Source of the DNA: PLA3 sp964592235
GTDB lineage: Bacteria > Planctomycetota > Phycisphaerae > UBA1845 > UTPLA1
DNA: 64,000 bases
Direction: 5' to 3'
Assembly (NCBI GenBank): GCA_964592235.1
Contig: CAZQCF010000007.1
Location: 62,001-126,000 of the forward strand
The translations under genes were made by a program, and so were the position numbers. Of the stretch, positions 54,825 through 63,727 are shown piece by piece (the first letter of the stretch is position 1; the number at the start of each line of letters is the position of its first letter). Under the pieces are notes generated by a model. The model saw only the letters and a program-made list of their open reading frames with translations, had not been told where the DNA came from and ran no database searches.

Positions 54825-57128
54825 TCAACGACCCTCCAGCAGCGCCATCAATCGCTCGGGCGTCAACGGTATCTCGTTCCCTTCGATGCCCAGCGCATCG
54901 CACACCGCGTTCAGGATGGCCGGGGCGGGGCCGTCCATCGGCAGTTCGCCGATTCCCTTGGCCCCCTGCGGCCCGAACGGGGACGGCGACTCCTCAAAAA
55001 AGACGCGAATCGGCGGCAGATCGGCACACGCGGGGATGACATAATTCGTCATTTGACAATTCTTCATGACGCCGTCGTCCAGTACGACTTCTTCATACAA
55101 CGCCCAGCCGATGCCCTGCACCACGCCGCCTTGAATCTGGCCGCGCGCCAGCGTCGGATTCAAGACCCGCCCGACCTCCTGCCTCGCGACAAAATCCGTC
55201 ACGCGCACGGCGTAAGTGCGCAAGTCCACCTCCACTTCGGCGACGTACGTCCCCCACGAGTACGCCGCATAGGCATCGCCGCGATAGGTCTTGTCATCCC
55301 ATTGAATGTGCGCGGGCTTCTCATACTTGCCGCGGCCGATCAAACGCCGCCCCGGATTCGCCGCGTGCCACGCGCGGATCGCGCTGCAGGTGGTGGCATG
55401 GGTGGCATGGGCGTCACGCCCGTCGACCTCCAAAAGTGTGGCATGGGCGTCTCGCCCGTCGGCCTTGGCGTCAGTGCTTCTAAATTGCTGGAGCAAATCA
55501 TCGCACGCGGCCTCGATCAGCTTCCCCACCACCATCGCCGTGCGGCTCGCCACCGTCGGCCCGCTGTTCGGCACCCGACTCGTATCCGGCGTCGCCACGC
55601 GCACCTGCTCGGCCGGCAGCCCCAGTCTCCCCGCCGCGATCTGCGAGAGAATCGTCGACGTCCCCTGCCCCATGTCGGTTTGAGCGGTCAATACTTCCAC
55701 GCGGCCGTCAGCGTGTCCTTCGACCCACACCTCCGACGCCAGATACGTTTCGCCGCCGCCGGTGAAACCCGAACCGTGATGAAACGTCGCGAAGCCGATC
55801 CCGCGCCGCAGGTACGGGTGCGCCCCTGCGCCGCTATTCATTCCTGCATGTTGCTTTCGGCGCTCGTGATACTGGGCGTCGCGCAGCGCTGCGTCCATCA
55901 ACGACGGCAGGTCCACGCCATCGCTCACCACCTGCCCCGTCGCCAGCGTCTGGCCGTCGCGCACCAGATTCCGCCGGCGCAGATCCACCGGCGACATTCC
56001 CAAACGCCGCGCGATCACGTCCATGTGCCGCTCGATCGCGAACATCGTCTGCGGCGCGCCAAACCCCCGAAACGCCCCATACGGCACGCTGTTCGTCAAG
56101 CGCGCCTCGCCGACCACGCGAATATTCTCACACGCATAAGGCCCCGCCGCGTGAATGCAGCCGCGACTCAACACCACCGGCGACAGCGTCACGTAGGCCC
56201 CGCCATCCAGCACGACGTCTATATCCATCGCCAGCAGTTTGCCGCCGGCATCCACCGCCGTGCGATGTCGCACCACGCCGGGATGGCGCTTGGTCGTGGC
56301 CGCCATATCTTCCTGGCGGTCGTACACGATCTTCACCGGCGCGCCGGCCTTCTCCGCCAGCAGCGCCGCGTGAATCGCCAGGTTGGATGGAAAATCTTCC
56401 TTGCCGCCGAAGCCCCCGCCGACCGGCGCCTGGATCACCCGAAACGCCTCGCGCGGCCGATTGAAAAAATACGCCAGCGAATCGACGACATAATACGGGC
56501 ACTGCATCGACCCGCGCACCACGAGCCGCCCATCCTCCTGCCACGCCACCATCCCCTGCGTTTCGAGATAGACATGCTCCTGCGCGCCGGTCGCATAGCG
56601 ACTCTCGACGACGTTCGCCGCCGATGCGAACACCGCGGCCCAGTCGGCCTCGCGCCCAATCTCACCCGCGCCCTTGCGAATCTCCAGCCGCTTCAGCACG
56701 TTGTCCGATCCATGCTGAAGCAGCTCCGGCGTGAGGGGCATGTCCGGGCGCAACACCACCGGCAACGGCTCGACCTCCACGCGCACCGCTCGCAACGCAT
56801 CCCGCAACTTGTGAATCGACCGATGCGCGATCAGCACCACCGGCTCATGTTTGTGCCGAAACTCACTCGCCGCCAGTGCCGGCTGATCGGCCTCGATGAG
56901 CTTGATCGCGTTGCGCCCCGCGGGGATATCCCGATGATCGACGATCACGAACTCCGACCAGTTGATCGACGGATCGAAGACGACGCGCTGAATCCGCCCC
57001 CGCGCGATCGGCGTGCGAATCGTCCCGCCGTGCAACACACCGGGAATCGCCACGTCGTCCACGTACGCGGCCCGGCCGGTCAGCTTGTCCAGCCCATCGA
57101 CCCGCGGAATGTCAGCACCGACGCTCAT
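54825..57128 (-). CDS. Molybdopterin-binding subunit of a molybdenum hydroxylase, with repeat insert
   Basis: 767 residues from ATG 57128 (GAGGA 4 bases upstream); a GTG at 57203 is an alternative. I-P-R-V-D-G-L-D-K-L-T-G-R-A-A-Y-V-D-D opens the aldehyde oxidase/xanthine dehydrogenase hammerhead domain. A-P-V-G-G-G-F-G-G-K-E-D, G-A-F-R-G-F-G-A-P-Q and G-A-K-G-I-G-E-L with the catalytic Glu follow. A stretch D-G-R-D-A-H-A-T-L-L-E-V-D-G-R-D-A-H-A-T near residue 590 is coded by two palindromes and is not part of the family. The substrate may be xanthine, nicotinate, CO or an aldehyde; the sequence alone does not decide. Confidence 0.9.
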   Translation of the reverse strand: MSVGADIPRVDGLDKLTGRAAYVDDVAIPGVLHGGTIRTPIARGRIQRVVFDPSINWSEFVIVDHRDIPAGRNAIKLIEADQPALAASEFRHKHEPVVLIAHRSIHKLRDALRAVRVEVEPLPVVLRPDMPLTPELLQHGSDNVLKRLEIRKGAGEIGREADWAAVFASAANVVESRYATGAQEHVYLETQGMVAWQEDGRLVVRGSMQCPYYVVDSLAYFFNRPREAFRVIQAPVGGGFGGKEDFPSNLAIHAALLAEKAGAPVKIVYDRQEDMAATTKRHPGVVRHRTAVDAGGKLLAMDIDVVLDGGAYVTLSPVVLSRGCIHAAGPYACENIRVVGEARLTNSVPYGAFRGFGAPQTMFAIERHMDVIARRLGMSPVDLRRRNLVRDGQTLATGQVVSDGVDLPSLMDAALRDAQYHERRKQHAGMNSGAGAHPYLRRGIGFATFHHGSGFTGGGETYLASEVWVEGHADGRVEVLTAQTDMGQGTSTILSQIAAGRLGLPAEQVRVATPDTSRVPNSGPTVASRTAMVVGKLIEAACDDLLQQFRSTDAKADGRDAHATLLEVDGRDAHATHATTCSAIRAWHAANPGRRLIGRGKYEKPAHIQWDDKTYRGDAYAAYSWGTYVAEVEVDLRTYAVRVTDFVARQEVGRVLNPTLARGQIQGGVVQGIGWALYEEVVLDDGVMKNCQMTNYVIPACADLPPIRVFFEESPSPFGPQGAKGIGELPMDGPAPAILNAVCDALGIEGNEIPLTPERLMALLEGR
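55406..55460. repeat. Two palindromes CATGGGCG-N3-CGCCCGTC inside a coding sequence
   Basis: Copies at 55406-55424 (TCA loop) and 55442-55460 (TCT loop), 36 bases apart. Each repeats the codons for D-G-R-D-A-H-A-T on the minus strand. Confidence 0.82.
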
Positions 57129-57344
57129 GAATTCCTCAAACTGCCCAGCAGCCTCGACCCTCGCGGGCGCGTTTCGCCGGCGCTGCCGCTGAACAGGAAT
57201 CACGCCCAGGCCGTTGGAAAGTATACCGATCCACGCGCCGTCATGCGACGCTGCGACCCCGCGGCCTCGCCGGATCGCGCTGCGGACAAAGTAGCCGACG
57301 GCCGCATCCGGCCGATAGAATACTCAACGTCGAGGAGATCGCTT

Positions 57345-57539
57345 ATGGCCCGTCGATGCATTGCACTGTCCGTGTTGGTCGCCGTGTTGGCTGGGGTCGC
57401 GCCCGCCTGCGTGCAGCAGGAGCGCGAGCCGGAGAAGAACCGCGTCAAGGTCCGCGCCCCGTTCACGAAGGTCGACGTCGAATGGGAGCGCGACGAGGAC
57501 GAGCCGAAGACCGACGTCGACGTGGACGTGGACGATTGA
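57345..57539 (+). CDS. Small acidic lipoprotein
   Basis: 64 residues. GAGGAG lies about 7 bases before the ATG and a TAGAAT hexamer is upstream at 57315. The signal has lipobox V-A-P-A-C. The mature part is short, charged and ends D-V-D-V-D-V-D-D. Its stop overlaps the TTG start of uvrA as TTGA. No family recognised; it is probably anchored to a membrane. Confidence 0.7.
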   Translation: MARRCIALSVLVAVLAGVAPACVQQEREPEKNRVKVRAPFTKVDVEWERDEDEPKTDVDVDVDD

Positions 57540-60409
57540 GCCGCGACCGCCAGCCGACTCCCGACGCCGCATCGGGCGCTGCCGTCGACGCCGCCGACCT
57601 CATCCGCATCCGCGGCGGTCGCACCCACAACCTTCGCAATCTCTCGCTCGATATCCCGCGCAACCGCCTCATCGTCGTCACCGGCCTGTCCGGCTCCGGC
57701 AAAAGCTCGCTCGCCTTCGACACGATCTACGCCGAGGGCCAGCGCCGCTACGTCGAGAGCCTCTCCACCTACGCGCGACAGGTCCTCGGCCCGTCGCTGC
57801 GGCCCGACGTCGATGTCATCGAAGGCCTGCCGCCGACCATCGCCATCGCGCAGCAGCCCGGCCGATCCGGCCCGCGCTCCACAGTCGCCACGATCACCGA
57901 CATTCACGACTTCCTGCGATTGCTCTTTGCGCGCGTCGGCCAGCCGCACTGCCCCGGCTGCGGCAAACCCATCACGCGCCACACGCTCACGCAGATTGTT
58001 GATGTCGTCATGGCGACACCGCCCGGCTCGCGCCTGCTGATCCTCGCGCCCCTCGTCCGCGCCGCGAAAGGCGCGCACGCCGAAGCCCTCGCGCGCATCA
58101 GCAAACAGGGCTTCGTCCGCGTGCGCATCGACGGCCACCAGCACGAAGCTGCTGCTGCTCCCCCGCTCGACAAGGACAAACCGCACGACATCGACGTCAT
58201 CGTGGACCGCCTCGTCATGCGCGACGACCTGCGCGCCCGGTTGACCGAATCCATCGAGACGGCCCTGCGCCTGGCCGACGGCCTCGTCATCGCGTCGCGC
58301 GAAGTCGACGGCGACTGGGCCGACGCGCGCTTTTGCACCCGATACAGTTGCCCCGATTGCAACATCGCCCTGCCCGAGATGGAGCCGCGGCTTTTCTCGT
58401 TCAACTCTCCCCACGGCGCGTGCACCACATGCGACGGCCTCGGTGAGGAATACTCCTTCGACCCGCAGTTGATCGTCCCCGACCCGAAACTCCCGCTCGA
58501 ACACGGCGCCATCGCGCCCTGGCGGCGCGGCGATGCGCTCTCCCGCCCGATGGCCCGGCTGCTCGATCAATTCTGTCGCGCGTTCAAGGTCTCGCCGTCA
58601 ACGCCGTTTCGAAGTCTGCCCGCGAAGGTCAAGGACATCCTTCTTCGCGGCACGTCGTCCCACCCGAGCGACGGTGCCGCGTTTGAGGGGGCCATTCCCA
58701 ACCTGCAACGCCGCTGGCGCGAATCCCAGAGCGACACCCTTCGCGATCGCCTCTCACAGTTCATGTCGCGCCGATCCTGCCCCGCATGCCGCGGCGCGCG
58801 ACTGCGACCCGAGGCCCTCGCCGTGAAACTCGCCGGCAAATCCATCGACGACCTCGCGCACCTGAGCATCGACGCCGCCGCGGGATTCTTCCACGCGTTC
58901 GCTCCCGCGGTCGACCTCCAGCCCATCGCCGAACCGATCGTACGAGAGATTCGCCAGCGCCTGCGATTCATGATCGACGTCGGCATCGGCTACCTCACCC
59001 TCGCGCGCACCGCCGACACGCTCTCCAACGGCGAAGCCCAGCGCATCCGGCTCGCCACGCAGATCGGCTCCGGCCTCGTCGGCGTCTGCTACGTGCTCGA
59101 CGAGCCGACCATCGGCCTGCATCCGCGCGACACGGCCCGGCTCATCGACACGCTCCGCCGACTGACGGCGCAGGGCAACACGCTCTTCGTCGTCGAGCAC
59201 GACCCCGACGTGATCGCGGCCGGGGAGTGGTTCATCGACCTCGGACCTGGGGCGGGCGCGCACGGCGGCCGCCTGCTCGCCAACGGCCCGCGCGAAGCAC
59301 TGCACGCCTCGACGGAGTCGGTGACCGCCGCGTACCTGCGCGGCGAGGCTAACGTCGCCGAGAACGACGGTCGCTCTGTGCGCGAACCCGATTCGCGCCG
59401 CGTACTGACCGTGCAAGGCGCGGCGGAGAACAACCTGCAACGCATCGACGTGACCTTCCCGCTTGGCCTGTTTTGCTGCGTCACGGGTGTGTCCGGATCG
59501 GGCAAGTCCACGCTTGTGAACCAGATTCTCCTTCCTGCGGTGAATAAGCACCTGGGCCTGGCGCACGACCGGCCGGGCGCGCACCGTGCGGTCGCCGGTC
59601 TGGCCTACGTCGACAAGGTGATTGAAATCGATCAATCCTCGGTCGGGCGCAGCCCGCGCAGCAACCCGGCCACCTACTGCGGCGTGTTCGGCGCCGTGCG
59701 CGAGCTTTTCGCCAAGACGCGCGAAGCCCGCACGCGCGGGTATGACGCCGCTCGATTCTCCTTTAATGCGCGCGGCGGCCGATGCGAGGCGTGCCGCGGA
59801 TACGGCACCCGCCGCGTCGAGATGCACTTCCTGCCCGATCTGTTCGTTCAATGCGGCGACTGCGGCGGCACGCGCTACAGCCGCGAGACGCTCGAGATTC
59901 GCTATCGCGGAAAGTCCATCGCCGACGTGCTGAACCTCCGCGCCGAGGAAGCCCTCGCATTCTTTGAAAACGTCCCCGCGATCAGGCAAACTCTCGCCGC
60001 CGTCGTCGATGTCGGCCTCGGCTACCTCACGCTCGGCCAGCCGGCACACATGCTCTCGGGAGGCGAGGCGCAGCGCCTGAAACTCGCCGCCGAACTCGCT
60101 CGCGCCCCCGTCGGTCACACCCTTTACGTCCTCGACGAGCCGACCAGCGGGCTGCACTTCGCCGACATCCGCCGCCTGCTCGACGTGCTGCATCGGCTCA
60201 TCGACGCCGGCCATTCTGTCATAGCCATTGAACACAATTTAGACGTCATTCGACAGGCCGACTGGATCATCGACCTGGGGCCCGAAGGCGGCGAAGCGGG
60301 CGGCCGACTCGTCGCCGAAGGCACGCCGGCGAAGGTTGCCGCGATGGAGACACACACGGGCCGGCACCTCCGGCGAGTGACAACGGAACGAATTGAGCCT
60401 GCTTCATGA
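57536..60409 (+). CDS. uvrA: Excinuclease ABC subunit A
   Basis: 957 residues from TTG 57536, which overlaps the lipoprotein stop. Two ABC ATPase units: Walker A G-L-S-G-S-G-K-S-S-L and G-V-S-G-S-G-K-S-T-L; signatures L-S-N-G-E-A-Q-R-I and L-S-G-G-E-A-Q-R-L; Walker B V-L-D-E-P-T. Zinc modules C-P-G-C...C-P-D-C and C-P-A-C, plus C-E-A-C...C-G-D-C, are present. It finds bulky DNA lesions with UvrB in nucleotide excision repair. No SOS-box was recognised upstream. Confidence 0.96.
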   Translation: MSRDRQPTPDAASGAAVDAADLIRIRGGRTHNLRNLSLDIPRNRLIVVTGLSGSGKSSLAFDTIYAEGQRRYVESLSTYARQVLGPSLRPDVDVIEGLPPTIAIAQQPGRSGPRSTVATITDIHDFLRLLFARVGQPHCPGCGKPITRHTLTQIVDVVMATPPGSRLLILAPLVRAAKGAHAEALARISKQGFVRVRIDGHQHEAAAAPPLDKDKPHDIDVIVDRLVMRDDLRARLTESIETALRLADGLVIASREVDGDWADARFCTRYSCPDCNIALPEMEPRLFSFNSPHGACTTCDGLGEEYSFDPQLIVPDPKLPLEHGAIAPWRRGDALSRPMARLLDQFCRAFKVSPSTPFRSLPAKVKDILLRGTSSHPSDGAAFEGAIPNLQRRWRESQSDTLRDRLSQFMSRRSCPACRGARLRPEALAVKLAGKSIDDLAHLSIDAAAGFFHAFAPAVDLQPIAEPIVREIRQRLRFMIDVGIGYLTLARTADTLSNGEAQRIRLATQIGSGLVGVCYVLDEPTIGLHPRDTARLIDTLRRLTAQGNTLFVVEHDPDVIAAGEWFIDLGPGAGAHGGRLLANGPREALHASTESVTAAYLRGEANVAENDGRSVREPDSRRVLTVQGAAENNLQRIDVTFPLGLFCCVTGVSGSGKSTLVNQILLPAVNKHLGLAHDRPGAHRAVAGLAYVDKVIEIDQSSVGRSPRSNPATYCGVFGAVRELFAKTREARTRGYDAARFSFNARGGRCEACRGYGTRRVEMHFLPDLFVQCGDCGGTRYSRETLEIRYRGKSIADVLNLRAEEALAFFENVPAIRQTLAAVVDVGLGYLTLGQPAHMLSGGEAQRLKLAAELARAPVGHTLYVLDEPTSGLHFADIRRLLDVLHRLIDAGHSVIAIEHNLDVIRQADWIIDLGPEGGEAGGRLVAEGTPAKVAAMETHTGRHLRRVTTERIEPAS

Positions 60410-60432
60410 CCGAGCCGCGACCGTAAGGGAGC
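60410..60432 (-). repeat. Dispersed 23-base repeat, second copy
   Basis: The complement of GCTCCCTTACGG-TCGCGGCTCGG, starting one base after the uvrA stop. Its partner is at 45675-45697. Confidence 0.8.
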
Positions 60433-60714
60433 GACGGGATGCGATTCAGATTGGTACTGATCTCAAAACGCGAAGAAGCAATCTGATTGGGGCGTCGCGC
60501 GGCGATCCTCGTCACTGCGAGCCTCCGACCTGGCGTTCGCGGCTCGGAATTGGCTTCGCGGTATCGAATTCTATGAAGGGCTCGATTCGCCTTTCACCGG
60601 CCCTCCGGCCGTGATTTGGCTTGGATTCGCCTCGGCGAATCTGTATAATTGCGATTTCTGGCTGCCGCGATTCTGCGGCGGATTGACGGGCCGATTGGTT
60701 TCTCGGGGCCTCCC
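60433..60714. other. Intergenic region between uvrA and the zinc-ribbon membrane gene
   Basis: No gene seen. It holds a promoter near its end (60621-60649) and two short inverted pairs (GATTCGCC...GGCGAATC at 60625-60641 is one, between the -35 and -10). Confidence 0.5.
60621..60649 (+). promoter_or_regulatory. Sigma-70-type promoter of the zinc-ribbon membrane protein gene
   Basis: TTGGAT, 17 bases, TATAAT. The spacer contains an inverted repeat ATTCGCC-T-CGGCGAAT (60625-60640), a possible operator covering the promoter. The start codon is 66 bases downstream. Confidence 0.65.
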
Positions 60715-61953
60715 ATGGCGCTGAAGGTCAAGTGCAAATGCGGGACGATGCTCAAGGTCCCCTCTGCCATGGCGGACAAGCGCGTCACCTGCCCCGGCTG
60801 CAAGAAGGGCTTCATTCTCCCCGCCGCGAAGTTCGCGGCGCTCGGCGGCGCGGCCAAGCCCTCCGCCGCCGCACCGAGCCGTGCCGCGACTGCGTCACCC
60901 GCCTCATCGCAGATCGCGCCCGCCCCGATCACAACGGCCGCCGCCCTGCCCGCGAACTCGCCGGACTCCGCGCTCGGGGCATCGGGCGCCGCCGCGGAAC
61001 CGACCGAACTCGACCTCACGCCGTCGAACCTCGATCTGGAACTTGCTCCCTCAAGCGACGACTTGCTGGGTGATTTGAAACTGGCAGGCGGCGACCCGGA
61101 ACCGCTTCCAGCCGTTAATCCCGAGAGCGTCGCCCCGGCCCTGTATGCAGCCGATGCCGGAATCCGATCCGCGAGCAAACGCCTCACGAATGACCCAGCC
61201 GGCCCCAAACGAGGGTATTGGTCCGACGCCATCCACAGTTTCTACTACCCTTTTCAATCGACCGGGAATCTCATCACATTTGCGATTATCGCCGCGATCG
61301 ATTGCATCAATATCGTCCTGGGGCATGTTGGCCCCTACGGCCTGATCCCCTCGCTCATCATCTTCGGATGGATTCGCGCCGTGTACCTGAACGTCGTTCA
61401 GGAAACCGCCACCGGCTCCGAAGATCTACCAGGCGTGAAGATGGAGGACGGATTCCTCGAAGACATTGTCAAACCTGCTTTTCGCTACATCGGTGCGTAT
61501 GCGTGCTCACTCTTGCCCACCGCCGCTTTCCTGATCGCCATGGCAACCGGAGTCGTCCCGGCCTCTCAGGGAACGGTGGTCTACTTGCTTGGATGGCTCG
61601 CCGTCGGCATCTTCCTCTGGCCGATGTTCGTGATCTTGTTCTCGTTCAATGCCGTGAGTCACGTTATTCGCATCGATCTCATCTTCTCGACCATCTTCAA
61701 GGCCTTCCTCCCGTATCTCGCGATGTGGCTCATGCTCATGGTCGTCGGTCTGTCGGCCATCCTTCCCTTGATTGCATGGGTCGTCAGCACGATGGACTTG
61801 AACGTAAAGGTCCCTCAACTTCCCCAAGCTCCGGGTGCACTCGGACAAGCGGCAATGATCGCCCTCGATGTGTACTTCAGCATCGTCTCCATGCGAATCA
61901 TCGGCCTCTACTACCTCCACTTCAAACGCCGCTTCACCATGACTTTTGAGTAG
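60715..61953 (+). CDS. Zinc-ribbon multipass membrane protein, DUF4013-like
   Basis: 412 residues. The N-terminus K-C-K-C-G-T-M-L-K-V-P...V-T-C-P-G-C-K-K-G is a zinc ribbon. An Ala/Pro/Ser-rich linker to residue 160 is followed by about six membrane helices and the loop E-D-L-P-G-V-K-M-E-D-G-F, all on one polypeptide. Planctomycetes often place such a ribbon on membrane or kinase proteins. The membrane half resembles DUF4013-type proteins; the function is unknown. Confidence 0.78.
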   Translation: MALKVKCKCGTMLKVPSAMADKRVTCPGCKKGFILPAAKFAALGGAAKPSAAAPSRAATASPASSQIAPAPITTAAALPANSPDSALGASGAAAEPTELDLTPSNLDLELAPSSDDLLGDLKLAGGDPEPLPAVNPESVAPALYAADAGIRSASKRLTNDPAGPKRGYWSDAIHSFYYPFQSTGNLITFAIIAAIDCINIVLGHVGPYGLIPSLIIFGWIRAVYLNVVQETATGSEDLPGVKMEDGFLEDIVKPAFRYIGAYACSLLPTAAFLIAMATGVVPASQGTVVYLLGWLAVGIFLWPMFVILFSFNAVSHVIRIDLIFSTIFKAFLPYLAMWLMLMVVGLSAILPLIAWVVSTMDLNVKVPQLPQAPGALGQAAMIALDVYFSIVSMRIIGLYYLHFKRRFTMTFE

Positions 61954-61985
61954 TAGCTATCCCAGTACCCAGGTCATTCAGTCTC

Positions 61986-62054
61986 GTCATTCCCCGAAAG
62001 CGGGAATCCATTGCGTTTGTGGACCGTGCGGACTCCCGCTTTCGCGGGTGTGAC
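61986..62054. repeat. REP-like inverted element (CCGAAAGCGGGAATCC arms)
   Basis: Left arm 61986-62009 and right arm 62031-62054 are inverted copies of the widespread GTCATTCCCGCGAAAGCGGGAATCC-type REP sequence, each also self-complementary. This type of unit is mobilised by RAYT transposases; none is in the window. Confidence 0.8.
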
Positions 62055-62129
62055 GGTCTTGGGATAGCTTTCAATGCATTCGCGCGGCATGCAGGCCGAG
62101 CCATCTTTGCCGCGTGTTCCCGCCCCATC

Positions 62130-62158
62130 CTGCCGAACAGGCCATTCTCCGATATAAT
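62130..62158 (+). promoter_or_regulatory. Promoter of the MFS transporter gene
   Basis: CTGCCG, 17 bases, TATAAT, 76 bases before the ATG at 62234. The -10 is consensus, the -35 matches 3 of 6. Confidence 0.5.
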
Positions 62159-62233
62159 CTCCGTCGCGGGACGGATCCCGCCGCAATCGGAAAGACCCAC
62201 GTGGATGTGATCGGCGCTCGCGGCGTTCCTTTC

Positions 62234-63727
62234 ATGGCGCGCCGCGCTTACACCATCGAAGTCAGGCACTTCCTGTTCTGGGGGCTGTTCGCCGGGCTGG
62301 TCGAGGGAACCGTCTCCGCCGTCGTCGTCGCCAAGACCTTCGGCGGCAGCAACTTCCTCATCACCGTCGTCCAGGCCACCCCCGCCTTCGCCAACCTTGT
62401 CAGCCTCTACTGGGGCGCGCTCATCGTCGGCCGGCGGAAGATCCCCGCTTTCCTCGCCCTCGCTTCCGCCAGCGTCGCCGTCGCCCTCTCCATCGCCGTC
62501 ACCCCGCGCTCCGACCTGGGCGGATGGATCTTCGCGCTGCAAATCTGCCTCTCGCGCGTCTTCATGTCCGGCGTTGTTACCACGCGCGCCTCTCTCTGGA
62601 AGAGCAACTACCCGCGCTCCCATCGCGGGCGCATCACCGCCAACCTTCAGATCGTCCGCACCCTGATGAGCCTGCCCGTCATCCTCGGCGGCGGCCTGCT
62701 CTTCGACCTTGCCCCCGATGCCTATCACTGGTTCTATCCCACCATCGCCGTCATCGGCGCGATGGGGCTGCTCGTCCTGCGCGGCGAGCGCGTCCGCGGC
62801 GAAGAGCGGACGATCGCCCAGCGAACCAGCGGCGACCCCAAAGAGCCGATTGGGCAAATCTCGGACCCGCTGCGGCGGGCAATCGAACCCGACGACACAA
62901 AAAAACCCCTTGCCGACGACGGCGTCATCGAACCCTTTTCCCTCGTCGCCCTCGTCAGCCCCTGGCAGATCATCCACCGCATGCGGCAGGTCCTCCGCGC
63001 CGACCCGCGCTTCGCCCGCTACTGCAAGGCCCAGATGTGCATCGGCACCGCCAACCTCATGGTCATGCCGGTCAATACAATAGTCTTAACCAAAGTCCTG
63101 AACCTCAACTACACCTTGAGCAACGGCCTGCTTGACTTCATCCCCCGCGTCGTCACCATCGCCATGCTCCCCATCTGGGCGCGCCTCTTCGACCGGGTCG
63201 GCGTCCTGCGCTTTCGCATGTCCAACTCGCTCTGCTGGTGCGGCTCGCTGCTCTTCTGCGGCCTCGGCGCGCTCTTCGCCCATCTCTCCACTGCGCAGGC
63301 CGGCGCGCTCGCCGCCGTCGCCATCGGCATTTACGTCATCGGCCGGCTCTTTGAAGGATTCGCCCAGAGCGGCGGCGCCATCGCCTGGAACATCGGACAC
63401 CTGCATTTCGCCGAGGACGACAAGGCCGAGCTGTACATGGGTATCCACGTCTCGCTCACCGGTCTGCGCGGGCTGATCGCGCCTTTCCTCGGCGCGCTGC
63501 TCTACGCGTACATGGGCTGGCTCGTCTTCATCGTGGGGTTTGTTATTTCGCTGATCGGCTACTTTATCTTCGCCGGACTGGCTCGCGAAGAAGCCGCCTT
63601 GTCATGCGACTCGCCACAGCGCGATGAGACCGCCGCGCTCGAAGTACCGTCGAACGGCGACCACGCCGCCCGCGCTACCCGCCCGTCGCGCACGCTTCAA
63701 GATGTTTCGCGAGGAAATGCGTCATGA
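62234..63727 (+). CDS. Major facilitator superfamily transporter
   Basis: 497 residues with 10-12 membrane helices and a long acidic cytoplasmic loop in the middle (about residues 195-245). The first half includes F-W-G-L-F-A-G-L-V-E-G. No MFS signature precise enough to name a substrate. ATG 62234 was chosen since the conserved part begins there; a GTG at 62201 is possible. The 3' end overlaps the convergent hydrolase gene by 53 bases. Confidence 0.8.
   Translation: MARRAYTIEVRHFLFWGLFAGLVEGTVSAVVVAKTFGGSNFLITVVQATPAFANLVSLYWGALIVGRRKIPAFLALASASVAVALSIAVTPRSDLGGWIFALQICLSRVFMSGVVTTRASLWKSNYPRSHRGRITANLQIVRTLMSLPVILGGGLLFDLAPDAYHWFYPTIAVIGAMGLLVLRGERVRGEERTIAQRTSGDPKEPIGQISDPLRRAIEPDDTKKPLADDGVIEPFSLVALVSPWQIIHRMRQVLRADPRFARYCKAQMCIGTANLMVMPVNTIVLTKVLNLNYTLSNGLLDFIPRVVTIAMLPIWARLFDRVGVLRFRMSNSLCWCGSLLFCGLGALFAHLSTAQAGALAAVAIGIYVIGRLFEGFAQSGGAIAWNIGHLHFAEDDKAELYMGIHVSLTGLRGLIAPFLGALLYAYMGWLVFIVGFVISLIGYFIFAGLAREEAALSCDSPQRDETAALEVPSNGDHAARATRPSRTLQDVSRGNAS

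Noticed and set aside
55053..57539. 828-codon plus-strand reading frame
   Set aside because: Antisense to the Mo subunit gene. Composition is His/Arg/Pro-rich without domain resemblance; it only shares its 3' end with the small lipoprotein frame.
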